NCBI GenBank assembly: GCA_009809945.1
Contig: WTPW01000147.1
Span: forward strand, 139,580 to 203,579
Length of the DNA stretch: 64,000 nucleotides
Source: Gigaspora margarita
Lineage: Eukaryota > Glomeromycota > Glomeromycetes > Diversisporales > Gigasporaceae
Direction of reading: 5' to 3'
In this document: one piece after another, positions 11,940 through 22,765 of the stretch
How positions within the stretch are numbered: position 1 is the stretch's first letter
How the letters are laid out: each line of letters starts with the position of its first letter
Made by a program: the position numbers and the translations under genes
Notes under the pieces: model-generated
What the model saw: only the letters and a program-made list of their open reading frames with translations
Databases searched by the model: none
Told to the model about the DNA's origin: nothing

Positions 11940-13910
11940 CAATTATATAAGCCTATTTTATAATATTTTCTGCCATTAAATTCGAAGAAGTTTGTGCACA
12001 GATTTTACTATAAAAATTCTCAACATAGTACTCATTGAAATTTACTAAAAAAAGTTTAATTGCTTCAAAAAATGAAAGGTTAGTATCTTGCCAATAAAAG
12101 GCATCAGATAGAAATGCGAGCGGTGCTTTATTATAATTATATCATTGCCAACATAACATAAACATCCAAATACAGAATATCACCTCTATATATTTGTTAA
12201 ACTAGCCAGACCGAAAAAGGATAGTATATACTTCTAATACGGCTAGGACTAAATTATCTAAGAGATCAAAAACTATGCAGTATTCAAGATCTTTACAATT
12301 TAATCCAAATTTTGCTCTAATTTTCTTTTTAATTTTACACTAATCACCAAGTGCTAATTCTAATAGTAAGTTAATTCGCTATGGTTTGGGGTTCTTGGCT
12401 AACTTTTTTTTTTGCCAAAAACAAAATGGAACAATTTTTTAAAAAAAGAATAATACACAAGTATAATATGTTCTCGGCTGTTCAAAGAAACATGCAATNG
12501 TCCTANTAGTNNAATAAATNAACTNATCTCATGAGGGATATTANAAGATGATTTATTTAAATTTGTAATTGCTTTGCGAATAAAAAGCTGNCCAGGNCAN
12601 TCTGCTACGATAGGTGCTACAGAATTATATAAATGCCCAATGTCCTTGTTAATTTTTAATATCATTTGAAGTGCATTAATGTAATCATCCATTGTGTGTA
12701 AACTTTNTTCTTGAAANCCAATTAGTCGCATATCTTTGGTAGATNNTTCCTCTTTTNGCTCATTTATTGCATCGTCATAAACATGAACTNTTAACAACTC
12801 AATCTTATTACAATTAACTTTTAGCTCCCCAAACNTGGTCCATTGTAGCTTTCGTGTCTCATAAGAAATATCAAAGACTCCATTATACTAATGTAATATT
12901 GCTTGCATCGATATTTAGTGGATTATAAATATTTTTATTATTAAAAATAAGAGGGATCAATGCACATAACTTTACTGGTTTGCAAATACATGTTGCAAAA
13001 TGTAAGGGTGTTGACGTATTATGCATTAGGAAGTCTTTCTTTATGAATATTATGATAGTCATCCAAATTGTAAATATATAAAACATTATAAATTAAAAAA
13101 TATTTAAATTATAAAAAAAAAAAATTTAAAATAAAAAAAACAATTTGAAATAAAAAAAAAATTACGCTATTATTTGTAAAAAAATTTTGAATATTTTGAA
13201 AATGATCTTGAACGAGTTTTTTCTTGTAATTATTGATTGTTTTACTATATACAGACACACCCAAATTGTGAATATATCAATAGCTGCAGATGAAGTTCTG
13301 GATGCTAAAAGATACAAGTCAACATCTAGTTCAAAACTATGTTTCTTGCATTAGCTATCATATAGCAAAAACTAACTACAGTTTTTTTTGCTTCTAATTT
13401 TTTATATATAGATTTTTCATTAGGAATTAATGCTCTAACTATTTGATCAAAAAACCTATACAATTTAGAATTAGCATTCTCTATCATTAGTTGAAAACAG
13501 ACAGGACTAAGTTCAATAAAACCAGGCTTTTCATGTTGATATTTATAAAGAACTTTTGTAAGTATTTGAATCTGATCTGTGAATGTAAGACCATTATTTA
13601 ATAAAGCCTTCTATGCGTTACAATCATTGTCAATATTTGCTTCAAGCATCTGAGTATCACAATCTGTAACCGGCATATTATTAATGTTCGCTTGTTCAAC
13701 CAGAGGCTTTNTTTTTAAATNACGATCNGGCTCTACAATATCTAAATAATGACTATAGCATATTTCTTGCCCGATTTTTAAATAATCATATTGCTTCAAT
13801 GTTCCTTTTGTTTGTGCTTTTTTGTATGCAATTGAAGTAATTTTTNGAAACATAGTGGAGTTTCTACTACAATTTTGTATGGAACAAGGGCCCTCATTTT
13901 TTTTCATCAT
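11940..13910 (-). pseudogene. Decayed multi-kilobase gene, Rhizophagus-type repeat family protein
   Basis: Reading the minus strand downward from about 13,910, a protein can be followed in pieces. A Cys-containing N-terminus has CSIQNC and, about 40 residues on, CYSHYLDIVE. After an in-frame TAG at 13,608-13,610 the same frame continues (TFTDQIQILTKVLYKYQ) to about 13,340. Later segments include NLDDYHNIH (about 13,070), CICKPVKLCALIPL (about 12,985), ISYETRKLQW, DDYINALQMILKINKD (about 12,690), LHVSLNSREHIILVYYSFFK (about 12,470) and YNYNKAPLAFLSD (about 12,140). Frameshifts and stops separate them, so it is not translatable. I recognise the motif order from abundant uncharacterised, probably transposon-borne, proteins of Rhizophagus; the conserved DD and D(W)PGQ-like residues could be catalytic, but no function is established. 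Single Ns at 12,499-13,850 are ambiguous bases. Confidence 0.6.
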
Positions 13911-13955
13911 GGTAATGGTAGATGGATAGCAATAGCAGTATAAAAAACACAGCAA

Positions 13956-14703
13956 TGGGCAATATTGCCAATATAAATAACAAGTACAACAATAGTATCA
14001 AAAAATTTTTTATTCATATATACGTACAGATGAAAAAAATTTTTATATTTATCATATTGGCCAATTAGAATTTTCTAAAGTTCTGTCTTGCTTGTTTAGA
14101 AATGCTTTGGGTAAGTACTTTCTCATAGTAGAATCGTAAGAAGAAAAAAAATCCAACTTTTTGAATGCCTTTAACACAATTTCATTTTGGTAACAATGGT
14201 CAACTCAATTTGTATTAGAATGTCCACGGTACTGTTTTGCATAATTTTGCCTACGCTAAAAATTTTTTTTACATATAAGAACAATATAAAAAATCATTTT
14301 TAGCGAGAGCAGAATTAATGCACTGCAGTACCCTGGACACACTAATTTGTATCGGTGCTTATTTCTTCTAGTTTCAACTCTATTTCGATAATAATATCAA
14401 ACTTGATAAAACTTGATAAAACAATATCTTAACTTGATTTATTTTGCCATTACATATTTTTTATCAAATTATTGATGTTATTATTATGTATTACTCATTG
14501 TATGTATCTAACTTATGATTGCAAAAGCAAAAGACAATAAAAAATGTAGAATAACGTAATATATATTTTTGACTTGCAAAAATAAACAAAAGAGACAAAA
14601 AGGAAAAAAAACAAGCTTAATAAAAAAACAAAATGAGACAATCGATAAAAAAATAAAATATATTGCTAAAGATTAATTTTTATTATATTATAAACATGAT
14701 TTC
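13956..14703. other. AT-rich non-coding
   Basis: No gene seen upstream of the decayed minus-strand gene. AAAATTTTTTT tracts around 14,030 and 14,265 are simple sequence. Confidence 0.4.
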
Positions 14704-15342
14704 GTCCTCCGGGTCGATAGCATAGCAGTTATGCTCTGAGGATGCAAATCAGAAAGTTGCCAGTTCAATTTTCAGTGGCAGCGAAATTGTAATTCTATGT
14801 TTGTGGGTCCTACCATATCAGGAAGAATGGCATAGATCAGAGGGTTTTGAATAGGCAATACCCATAGCGGGTTGCAGGTATTGCAGCTAGTGTGGATCCT
14901 TCAGGCGGACCACTCAAATTAGGCACCAAAAGTGCACGTGTGGCTAGTTGTACCCTCGTTTATGTGATGTCAATTGGCAGTCCTTGGTGGAGGGCACTGC
15001 GAGTAGTCAGGATCAAAACTTCTGGGATCGTTCTTGTGCTAGAACCACTATTTGAATAACTGAAGTCACGTGACATACTGAGAGGCCGAAGTCTGAAAGG
15101 ATACTTCAAGAACATGTGGCGACGTTTCCGGACTGCGATGCCATACCAATAAGCTGAGGATGGGTTCTTACCAGAAAGGCTTGCTGGGAGGGAAAAAGGT
15201 TTGGTGAGACAATCCTACCTGGGCGCTCAATGAAGTATCCAGGTTGACGCCTACCCAAAGACTTTAAAGGATTATTTGTATACTTGTATTCGAATTTAAG
15301 AATTTAATAAAAGTAGCGCAAGATTGTTAAAAAAAAAAAAAA
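14704..15342 (+). mobile_element. tRNA-headed SINE with poly-A tail
   Basis: The element opens with a tRNA-like head (boxes A and B at 14,718-14,771), continues through about 560 bases of body that is clearly less AT-rich than its surroundings, and ends in AAAATTT-free sequence followed by 14 A residues (15,329-15,342). It is flanked by TATAAACATGATTTC (14,689-14,703) and TATAAACAATTTC (15,347-15,359), identical except for a 2-base gap, interpreted as the target duplication. The segment 14,860-14,960 matches the minus-strand SINEs at 5.1 and 22.0 kb, whereas the 3' half differs, so these are subfamilies with a common 5' half. Mobilisation would depend on a LINE reverse transcriptase; the 3' end shows no obvious similarity to the LINE in this window. 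Confidence 0.75.
14718..14771 (+). promoter_or_regulatory. Internal Pol III promoter of the SINE
   Basis: TAGCATAGCAG (14,718-14,728) matches the box A consensus TRGYNNARNNG at every position. GTTCAATTT (14,763-14,771) matches 8 of 9 positions of box B (GWTCRANNC). The 35-base gap is tRNA-like. Confidence 0.65.
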
Positions 15343-15459
15343 TATATATAAACAATTTCTGCAGCAGGTCACGGGACTAAATTGGCCAATCAGAATAAAA
15401 TGTCAATCATTGTCGATCATTCTAATTACAGCCAATTAAAATGAATTTCTGTCTTGCTG

Positions 15460-16005
15460 ATGTGATAGCAGTACAAGGACCTCATATGGTAATTAGGCAA
15501 GGTTTTGGTTAGGCTCCACAGCTGTGATAGCAGTGCAGGGACCTCATGATATAATCAGTCTCACAGCTGCAATAGCAGTACAAGGGTATCTTGTTTTTAT
15601 TAGACATCACAGCTGCGATAAGCAGTGCAAGGACTTTATATTATAATCAGGCTCCATGACTATAGTAGTAGTACAAGGTCCTCATGTTTTGATTAGGCTC
15701 TACAGCTGCAATAGCAGCGCAAGAACTTCATATTGAAATAGGCATGCGGCTACAATAGTAGTGCAAGAACCTTATATTTTGATTAAGCACCTCAGTTCAA
15801 TATCAGCACAAGGGCCTTATATTATAATCAGATTTTACAACTGGAATAGTAGTATATGGACCTCTAGTTTTTTAGGCTCCATGGCTGCGATAGCAGTGCA
15901 AGAACCTCATGTTAGAATTAGGCTCCATGCCTATAGTAGTAGTGCAAGGACCTCATATTTGGATTAGGCTCTGCGGCTGCAATAGCAGTGCAAGAACCTA
16001 TAGGT
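15460..16005 (+). repeat. 46-bp minisatellite, about 12 copies
   Basis: The word AGCAGTGCAAGGACCTCAT, with variants, recurs at 15,468, 15,529, 15,574, 15,621, 15,667, 15,713, 15,757, 15,802, 15,848, 15,892, 15,938 and 15,984. After the first 61-base step the interval is 44-47 bases. Each unit also contains ATTAGGCTC(C/T)A and CAGCTGCAATAG. The period is not a multiple of three, so it cannot encode a simple repeat protein. Copies differ by several substitutions each. No similar array occurs elsewhere in the window. Confidence 0.9.
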
Positions 16006-16390
16006 AAGTAATGGTATTCACGTTATACATAATAAATTAATTTAACTGATTCTCTTTGTGGCTATGAGAACTTTTCTTGGCATTATTAGGATAGAATCAT
16101 TTGTTTCTTAGTGTAATTTGCATAAAAGCATATGGTTAATTTTGTTGAAAATATTTAGGATCTAGTTATTCTACTATATATGATAGAGCTGGTATAATGG
16201 TAGCAAACGGAATTCCCATATATTTTTCCTCATACTGTAAATAAAGTTATATGATTAACAAATAATAATATATGATCAGCCATAATGATTAAAAAGCAAT
16301 AAGATTTTGTACATAGCTGTAACTATGCTATACATTCCTAAGAGAAAAAATGCAAGTGATCATATCTAGATCGAGTGCGTGATCAATAAG
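16006..16390. other. AT-rich spacer
   Basis: Nothing identifiable between the minisatellite and the nested element stack. Confidence 0.4.
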
Positions 16391-16721
16391 AGGGCTTTCA
16401 GAAATTACGTAATATTTTGTTACTAATAAATTTCAAAATTTTTCCTCACCCACCCACACCTGATACTCTATTAGCCAATCAAATTTTATACAGGGGGCTA
16501 CCAATGCATTGTGACCACTTTTTAAAAATTTATACCAAGCTAAATAAATTTAATATCAAGCTAAAAATTATACAAAAAGTTTATTAAATCTAAGGCTTTT
16601 AAATAAAAAAAAATATAAAATTCTATGCAGTAGTTTTTAAAATAATTAAAGTAACACAAATTTGTATAATGTTACACCAGTATGAAATTAGTAATTTTAA
16701 TATAACTTATATAATAGGGCA

Positions 16722-17026
16722 AATCTATTTGTCGCCGGTGGTGATAGCACCGGGTTGCAGTTGACCATTCACATTACGGGATCAGGTGTAATATTTGTGT
16801 AATCCGAAAATGAAGAAAATATTAACAATTTTCAAAAATTCGCGATAGCACAAGATTTTACCTATGAAATCACCTTTTTTGTCTAATTAAAAAAATTTAT
16901 TGCAAAATTTTACCATATAGTACACTCTACCCCAACTCTAACTCAACGCTAACCCAGACCCTAATAAATTGATTCCATAACAATGATCTGCAATCCGGTA
17001 ATGTCACCACCGGTGACAACTAGATT
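16722..17026. mobile_element. MITE with TTGTCGCCGGTGGTGA ends
   Basis: AATCTATTTGTCGCCGGTGG is mirrored by CCACCGGTGACAACTAGATT. The interior contains the AACTCTAACTCAACGCTAACC core in the inverse orientation. Related ends (TTGTCGCCCTCTGTGACA) occur at 58,412-58,614. Nested in the 16,494-17,919 element. Confidence 0.65.
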
Positions 17027-17059
17027 ATTTCTATATAATAAATAGAATTACTAAATATA

Positions 17060-17353
17060 GGGATGGCTAAAGCCATGTACCCATGTGATTTCTTGAGATT
17101 TTAGTTAAAATTAGGGTTAGGGCCTGTTTAGCATTAGGGTCAGGTTAGGGTTAAAACAGACATATAGATAAAATTGCCTTTTTGTCATTTTTTATTAGTG
17201 GCCCAAGACAGGTTTGGACTGCCGTTTTTATGTTTCTTGCATTTTTTTTTATTTTTTGTCTTCTTCAGGCTGATCCGTGTAAACAAAATTTCGCAACTCC
17301 AGTTGGTTGATTTACACAAAAATGTCACATGGGTATATGGCTTTAGATGACCC
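17060..17353. mobile_element. MULE-like MITE with perfect 9-bp duplication
   Basis: The element begins GGGATGGCTAAAGCCATGTA and ends TATATGGCTTTAGATGACCC. It is flanked on both sides by CTAAATATA (17,051-17,059 and 17,354-17,362), a perfect 9-bp duplication of the size made by Mutator-like elements. The interior has TTAGGGTTAGGG-like text near 17,110-17,150 and a TTTTTATTAGTGGCCCAAGA block shared with 23,939-24,212. Confidence 0.75.
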
Positions 17354-17949
17354 CTAAATATAGTAATATATAAACTTAATTTTTTTATTAAATAAATTAA
17401 TTTTTTTTAAATAATATTATTTAATATAACAAATTATATATTTTTTTAACATTTTTAAAATTTTTAAAAAATATTTATAAAATTACTATATATAGCAATA
17501 AAAATTATTACTTTTAGAAATTAATTAATTTAAATTAATATTTTAACTTTTACTTTAAAAAATCATAAAAAATTTAAAATTTTTTAAAAAATTATAAAAA
17601 TTTCAAATTATATATAATTTGTTATATTATTAAATAATTTTATAAAATTAAAAATTTAGTTTATTTAATAAAAAATTAATTTTTACTATAAAAATATAAT
17701 TTTAATAATTTTTTTAATATTACTAGCTTTGTACTAGTGTAAAATTAACAATTTTATATTATCTTAATTATTTTAAAACTACTGCATAGAATTTTATAAT
17801 TTTTTTTTATTTAAAAGCTTTAGATTTAATAAACTTTTTATATAATTTTTAGCTTGATATTATATTTATTTAGCTTGATAGAAATTTTTAAAAAGTGGTC
17901 ACAATGCACTGGTAGCCCCTTGTATTTTTAAAATTTATTCATATGTTAA

Positions 17950-18790
17950 ATTTATAAAATTGATAATAACTATTGCTCTACAGGACCAATTTAGATGATT
18001 TAACTACTAAAAGTTCGTCTCATTGAGATGATTCTAACAAGCCCAAATCGTTAAAATCTAATCACAGGGTTCAATTTTTGTATAATTTTAATAGTGATTT
18101 TTTATAATACTAAGTAAATATCTTTAATATAGAATAACTTTTGATCCACTGGCCCATTTTGGATGATTTAACCACCAAAATGTTCGTCTCAGTGAGACGA
18201 TTCTAAAAAGCCCAAAATTGCTAAATTCTAATCACAGGATTCCAAAATTGATAAAGATTTTATTGTTTGCTTAACAATACAAATCTTTATCGATTTTGGA
18301 ATCCTGTGATTAGAATTTAGCGATTTTGGGCTTGTTAGAATCATCTCACTGAGATGAACATTTTGGTAGTTAAATAATCCAAAATGGGCCAGTGGATCAA
18401 AATTATTCAATATTAAAGACATTTATTTAGGAAAGTGACATTTATTATATAATTTCAAGAGGGGGGAGGGGAGTTAGCAGTCTATCACATCTATATATTA
18501 TATATATTAATTATTATTGGCTGCTAATTCGATCACAGAGGGGGGATGGGGTATGACTCTCTAATAAAAATAAATTATGTAATAAACGGCACTTCCCTTA
18601 GTAATTCTAAAAAATCACTATTAAAATTACACAAAAGTTGAACAATCTTGGAACCCTGTAATTAGATTTTAACAATTTTGGGCTTGTTAGTATCGTCTCT
18701 GTGAGATGAACATTTTGGTAGTTAAACTATCTAAATTGGTCTAGTAGAGCATTAGTTATTAATAATTTTATAATTTTATACTTTTGGTTA
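17950..18790. repeat. Large palindrome with GGGCTTGTTAGAATC arms
   Basis: The sequence folds on itself around 18,262. The outer arms start near CTCTACAGGACCAATTTAGA and end near TCTAAATTGGTCTAGTAGAG. Each arm has a GTCTC/GAGAC hairpin, two per arm on the left (18,020 and 18,190) matched by two on the right (18,345 and 18,695). The right arm is interrupted by a 168-bp MITE (18,430-18,597) that is absent from the left arm. The predicted centre is AAATCTTTATCGATTTTGGA against its inverse. Confidence 0.75.
18430..18597. mobile_element. TTA-flanked MITE (PIF/Harbinger-type)
   Basis: GGAAAGTGACATTTATTATA is mirrored by ATGTAATAAACGGCACTTCCC. TTA flanks both sides (18,427-18,429 and 18,598-18,600), the typical Harbinger duplication. 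The left arm of the surrounding palindrome gives the empty site. A related element is at 44,454-45,930. Confidence 0.65.
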
Positions 18791-18887
18791 GAATTATAAA
18801 ATTTTGACCAGAATTATAATTATAACCTAATATTTTTGGGACCCATCCATCTACTAAAAAATTACATAATTTCTGGAAGCCCCCTAA

Positions 18888-19590
18888 CTAGATAAAAGAT
18901 AGTTAAAAGTGATATAAATGACATATTGAAAATAATATAAAAGTCAGAAGAAAATTAAGAGAGTCAGTCTTTTATTTTAAAAAATCCATGCAAGTAAAGG
19001 TGTAAATTGATACTTATCTGATAGTAAGTGGTGCTGCAATATGCTTCACAAGACATTTTACAATGACAGTGCATATCTCTGAGTTGAACTTTACAGTGAA
19101 AACTCACCAATGTCTGATCTCAAAACAATATTGTATGATAATGTTTAAAACAATAGTATGTTATTAGAGACCTTAAATTATTTGGACTGTACTGTATGTA
19201 ACCTTAAGATGTTCTGTATTGTACTTGCATTTAGCTATATTATTTATGTATATAGTACATTTTTTTCTTATATAATTTTATAAAAGGCATACTGTAATTA
19301 TAAAAAAATTATGAACAATAATATAGTACAATGCTTTAAAATATTGTTGTAAAATAAACTTAGTTTGTTTGAACCACCATAGAATATTTTGTAAATGCTG
19401 ATATAAATATATATACCCATGCATTTAGTCCAAATAACAAATTAAAGAAAAAATCATAAAATAATACAATTACTTCGCTAATTTAAAATTTGAAAAAAAT
19501 AATTTAACCTAATTATATTACCAAATTTTTACTGACAAATTAAAATTTTTTCACAAATACAATTATTATAATAAATTCACAAAATATATT
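18888..19590. other. AT-rich spacer downstream of the DDE-type gene
   Basis: No gene or repeat boundary was recognised. Confidence 0.4.
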
Positions 19591-19955
19591 TTATTTATCC
19601 ATTTCAGTTAATGTTTGCATGAGCTGATTTTCCTGCATTTGTTGTAAAGGGTGTCTTGGACAAATCGCTGGTAACATTTTAGTAAATGCTGGTAACAAGC
19701 TCGCAAGCACCCATGATTGTCTTTTATCTTGAACCCAGTCTTAAAAAAAATAAATAAATAAATTTTATAATTCAACTATTATATATAATTATAAAATATA
19801 CTTGCTACACCAGGTTCTTTACAATATTGAAGAAATTCAAGAGTTCTCATAACTTCATATGCTGTTTTATTTTCTATTAATGAGTACATTTTTTTTATTT
19901 CTTTATTTACTCCTTTTTTGTTACAAATATTCCTATTAAATAAATAAATATAAAT

Positions 19956-20255
19956 ACTGTATATGCTCGAAAATAAGCACCCCCTAAAAATAAGCACCTC
20001 CCTGCAAAATTTCAAAAAATCCGTTAACAGTCGCTACATATAAAAGTCTAATGTTTACTAAGTAAACCTCAAGAGTGCAATTAAGTAAAGTTGTTCAGGA
20101 CATCAAATTACACCTATAGTAAAATTTGGTATTATTTGGACAACTTTTTATTAGTACGTTTTTTAATTTTTCAAAAATTCAACAATTCGAAAATAAGCAA
20201 CCTTTGTGTAATATTTTTGTCCAAAAAAGGGTGCTTATTTTCGGCAATTTATAGT
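19956..20255. mobile_element. 300-bp MITE in intron 11, perfect 10-bp duplication
   Basis: ACTGTATATGCTCGAAAATA and TATTTTCGGCAATTTATAGT are the inverted ends, followed inward by AGCACCCC-type sequence. AAATATAAAT flanks both sides (19,946-19,955 and 20,256-20,265), a perfect 10-bp duplication of Mutator-like size. It lies wholly within the intron between 20,373 and 19,933 of the DDE-type gene and leaves the splice borders alone. The ends resemble the GAAAATAAGCTACC family at 9.8 and 28.5 kb. Confidence 0.8.
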
Positions 20256-21776
20256 AAATATAAATTAAATATATGCTTAGTTAGTTAATTTTTTTAATGG
20301 AATGGGTTTTAGTTCTAAAATAAAATTTATAATTCGAATTTATTAGCCTATCATAGTTGAAAAATAATTTTACCTCTTAAAATGTACTGTGCATAGCTTA
20401 TAAATTCATTCTAAACATTCGGCTGCATTAAATATTGGAAACCTTTCTGCCAAATATTGGCCTAAACCTAGAAAATTAATTTAAAAAAAGCATTTTTTTA
20501 ACAAATATATGCTTAGTAAGTAAAAATAAAATTTATATGAATTTTACCTAATGCTTGATCCTGATGCTCATCCACTAAAATACATCCTATACCATGTCCA
20601 TAAATATGTTGAAATTCAATTGGATGCTCACAGTCTTGTTCTATACATATAAAAAGTTCTTCAAATAATTTTTATATGTGTTTGCCGTTTGAAGAATAGT
20701 AAAAGCATGTGCAAATACTAAAGCTTAAATAAAATATGTATATATTTATATAACATAATAATTATTATTAGAATTGCTTTTTTTACTTACTTTTTTGGTA
20801 TTTTTCTATATAAGCACATACTTCCCATTCATTAATTGGTCCATGTACACATTTGAAACCCATATCTATTTCAAAATATAAAGAATTAGCTAAATATTTC
20901 ATTTGATTTTTGTGGCCACATAATACTAAGTATTGCCTATTATTGGAAAACCCTAAAATAAAATAAAAATTAATATAAATTTTAATATATATAAGCCAAA
21001 TTAATTTAATAAAATTATTTAAATGTTTTCACTTACGGACAGTTCTAATGTATTAATCTAATTCATTTTCTTGTTGCTGCTTCAAAAGCATATATGCGAT
21101 ACCCATAATATCTTGGCCATATGGATGCTCAGCATGACATTTAGTTGCAATCATATAATCAATTTTTGATCAATTATTTAATAATGGATGTAATTCTGGA
21201 AGTGGAACTCCTTTAAGAAATTTTTGCATTGATGTATCTAATAAAATTTTTTAAAAATTATTGATTAATAAATAAAATTTGTCTATATATACCACATTAA
21301 TTTTAATTTTGTATTGATATCAATCCAAAGTTTTTAAAAAAATCTTAAATTTATTAAGAAATACATACATGTAATTAATCTTCTAGCTGTTAAACCTAAA
21401 ATATTTTCTTTAGCAATTATGTTCTTTAAGTCATTTTGACTTGCAGTTGGTATTTTAGATGGTGGAGGAGGATGATGATTATGAGTATATCGTGACATAT
21501 TTATAATATATGGGCATTCTTCCAGATTTTTAGGCACATAGTGCCAAAATTTAACTGGACATCCTAGCTTTTTGGTATTGATCCTTGTGTTACTTCATTA
21601 TTTTCAGTAACATGAACATAAAATTAATATCAAATAATTAGTTAATATATATTTTAAAATATAATATATTAATAAATCTTCCTATGGCATTTCTTTGCCT
21701 GTGCACTAAAAGGATGTACTAAATAGCAATATCAGACTAAGTTTGAAATCTATAGATTAATTAAAGTATTTAGTTT

Positions 21777-22098
21777 TTTTTTTTTTTTTTTTTTTAAGCT
21801 GGGTACTTTGGGCGAGTTTTTTATTATGAGTTATAGAGACATAATATTTGTTACATAAATGAAGGTACAACTAGGGATTGGAACCGCCTAAAATTTTTCT
21901 TAATCATTTAATCGTTTAACCGTTTAACCATTTAATTTGGCCGGCATTAAAATAATTCCAGCACACAACTACATAATTCTGCCCAGAACTATAGAGCAAT
22001 TTTTAAACAGTTAAACGGTTCCAATCCCTAGATACAACTAGCCACACATGCACTTTTAGTGCCTAATTTAAGTAGTCCGCCCGAAGGTTCTACACTAT
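21777..22098 (-). mobile_element. 5'-truncated SINE, minus strand, in intron 5
   Basis: A T run at 21,777-21,796 is the inverse of a poly-A tail. 22,031-22,098 matches the common SINE body (ACACATGCACTTTTAGTGCC, CCCGAAGGTTCTACACTA). The head with the promoter boxes is missing beyond 22,098, as in a 5'-truncated retrotransposed copy. The tail-proximal 70 bases differ from the SINEs at 5 and 15 kb. A hAT-like MITE interrupts the copy. Confidence 0.65.
21872..22030. mobile_element. 159-bp hAT-like MITE inside the SINE
   Basis: TAGGGATTGGAACCG and CGGTTCCAATCCCTA are perfect inverted ends. Flanks GGTACAAC (21,864-21,871) and GATACAAC (22,031-22,038) match at 7 of 8, and the uninterrupted SINEs at 5.1 and 14.9 kb give the empty site (GTACAACTAGCC or its inverse). 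TAGGG ends with an 8-bp duplication indicate hAT. Confidence 0.8.
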
Positions 22099-22527
22099 AA
22101 AGTATTTAGTTTTATTATATATTAATAAATATAAATAAGATTTTTTTTGAATATTCATTATAACTATTTACTGAATATTCATATGAATATTTATAAATTT
22201 TCTAATCCAATCCTTGACTATACATGAACTTGTATAACTAAATATTCACTTTTATATTTATTTTATCTTTGGATATTCATGGATCCCACTCTTTATTAAT
22301 AAATAATTTAATTATTAAATTATAATAAATACCTTTTCTGTAATTCCATTTTCATAATATATATATTCTTAAAAAAGGCTCTTTAAATATTTAATATTAA
22401 TGTGCCCAGATAAACTTTGATAATGATGACCACATTCACTACTTCTAAATTTTTTACAACCAATAAAATAAGTAGGTTCAGATGTATCTTCTTTATGCTA
22501 TAAATTACAAAAAAAAAAACTTTAATA

Positions 22528-22765
22528 TAAGAAAATCTTGATATATTAAAATTAGTGTAATATGGGGTTTGCTAACAAATTCATATAAATCCTAATTAAA
22601 TTTATGATCCATCCTTGATAATCAGATTTTTATCACTTTAATATGATTCAAATAATGCCAAAAGATTATGAATATCAAGGATGGATCATAATTAAATTAT
22701 ATGTAATATCACAAATTTGATTGATATTTATATGAATTTGGTTAATAAAAATCTTATATTATATA
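22528..22765. repeat. Foldback repeat in intron 4
   Basis: TTATGATCCATCCTTGATA near 22,602 is mirrored by TATCAAGGATGGATCATAA near 22,675, with an outer inverted pair AACAAATTCATATAAAT / ATTTATATGAATTTGGTT. It occupies most of the intron between 22,779 and 22,498. Confidence 0.6.

Larger units (their letters stand above)
16494..17919. mobile_element. Foldback element with about 170-bp arms (GGGGCTACCAATGCA ends)
   Basis: GGGGCTACCAATGCATTGTG at the left is mirrored by CACAATGCACTGGTAGCCCC at the right. The inverted repeat continues through TTATACCAAGCTAAATAAAT and CTACTGCATAGAATTTTATA for about 170 bases, and a further AT-only inverted repeat occupies 17,370-17,740. Two smaller elements interrupt its middle (16,722-17,026 and 17,060-17,353). 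Confidence 0.75.
16391..18887. mobile_element. Outer foldback element of a multi-level nest
   Basis: The left end AGGGCTTTCAGAAATTACGT is mirrored by ATTACATAATTTCTGGAAGCCCC at the right, about 2.5 kb away. Between them lie two large foldback elements (16,494-17,919 and 17,950-18,790), each with further insertions. Removing them leaves only a few hundred bases, as expected of a MITE. The superfamily is not determined. Confidence 0.55.

Noticed and set aside
14704..14780. Genuine tRNA gene (also at 5,985-6,050, minus strand)
   Set aside because: Boxes A and B are present, but acceptor and anticodon stems do not pair well and the sequence continues into a long SINE body with tail and target duplication.
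15761..15967. Repeat protein with IRLH/SSSARTSY-like units
   Set aside because: The 46-bp period shifts the frame every unit, so the apparent repeats are an accident of the minisatellite.
15460..16005. CRISPR array
   Set aside because: The 46-bp units vary along their whole length, with no constant repeat separated by unique spacers, and the context is eukaryotic. It is a minisatellite.
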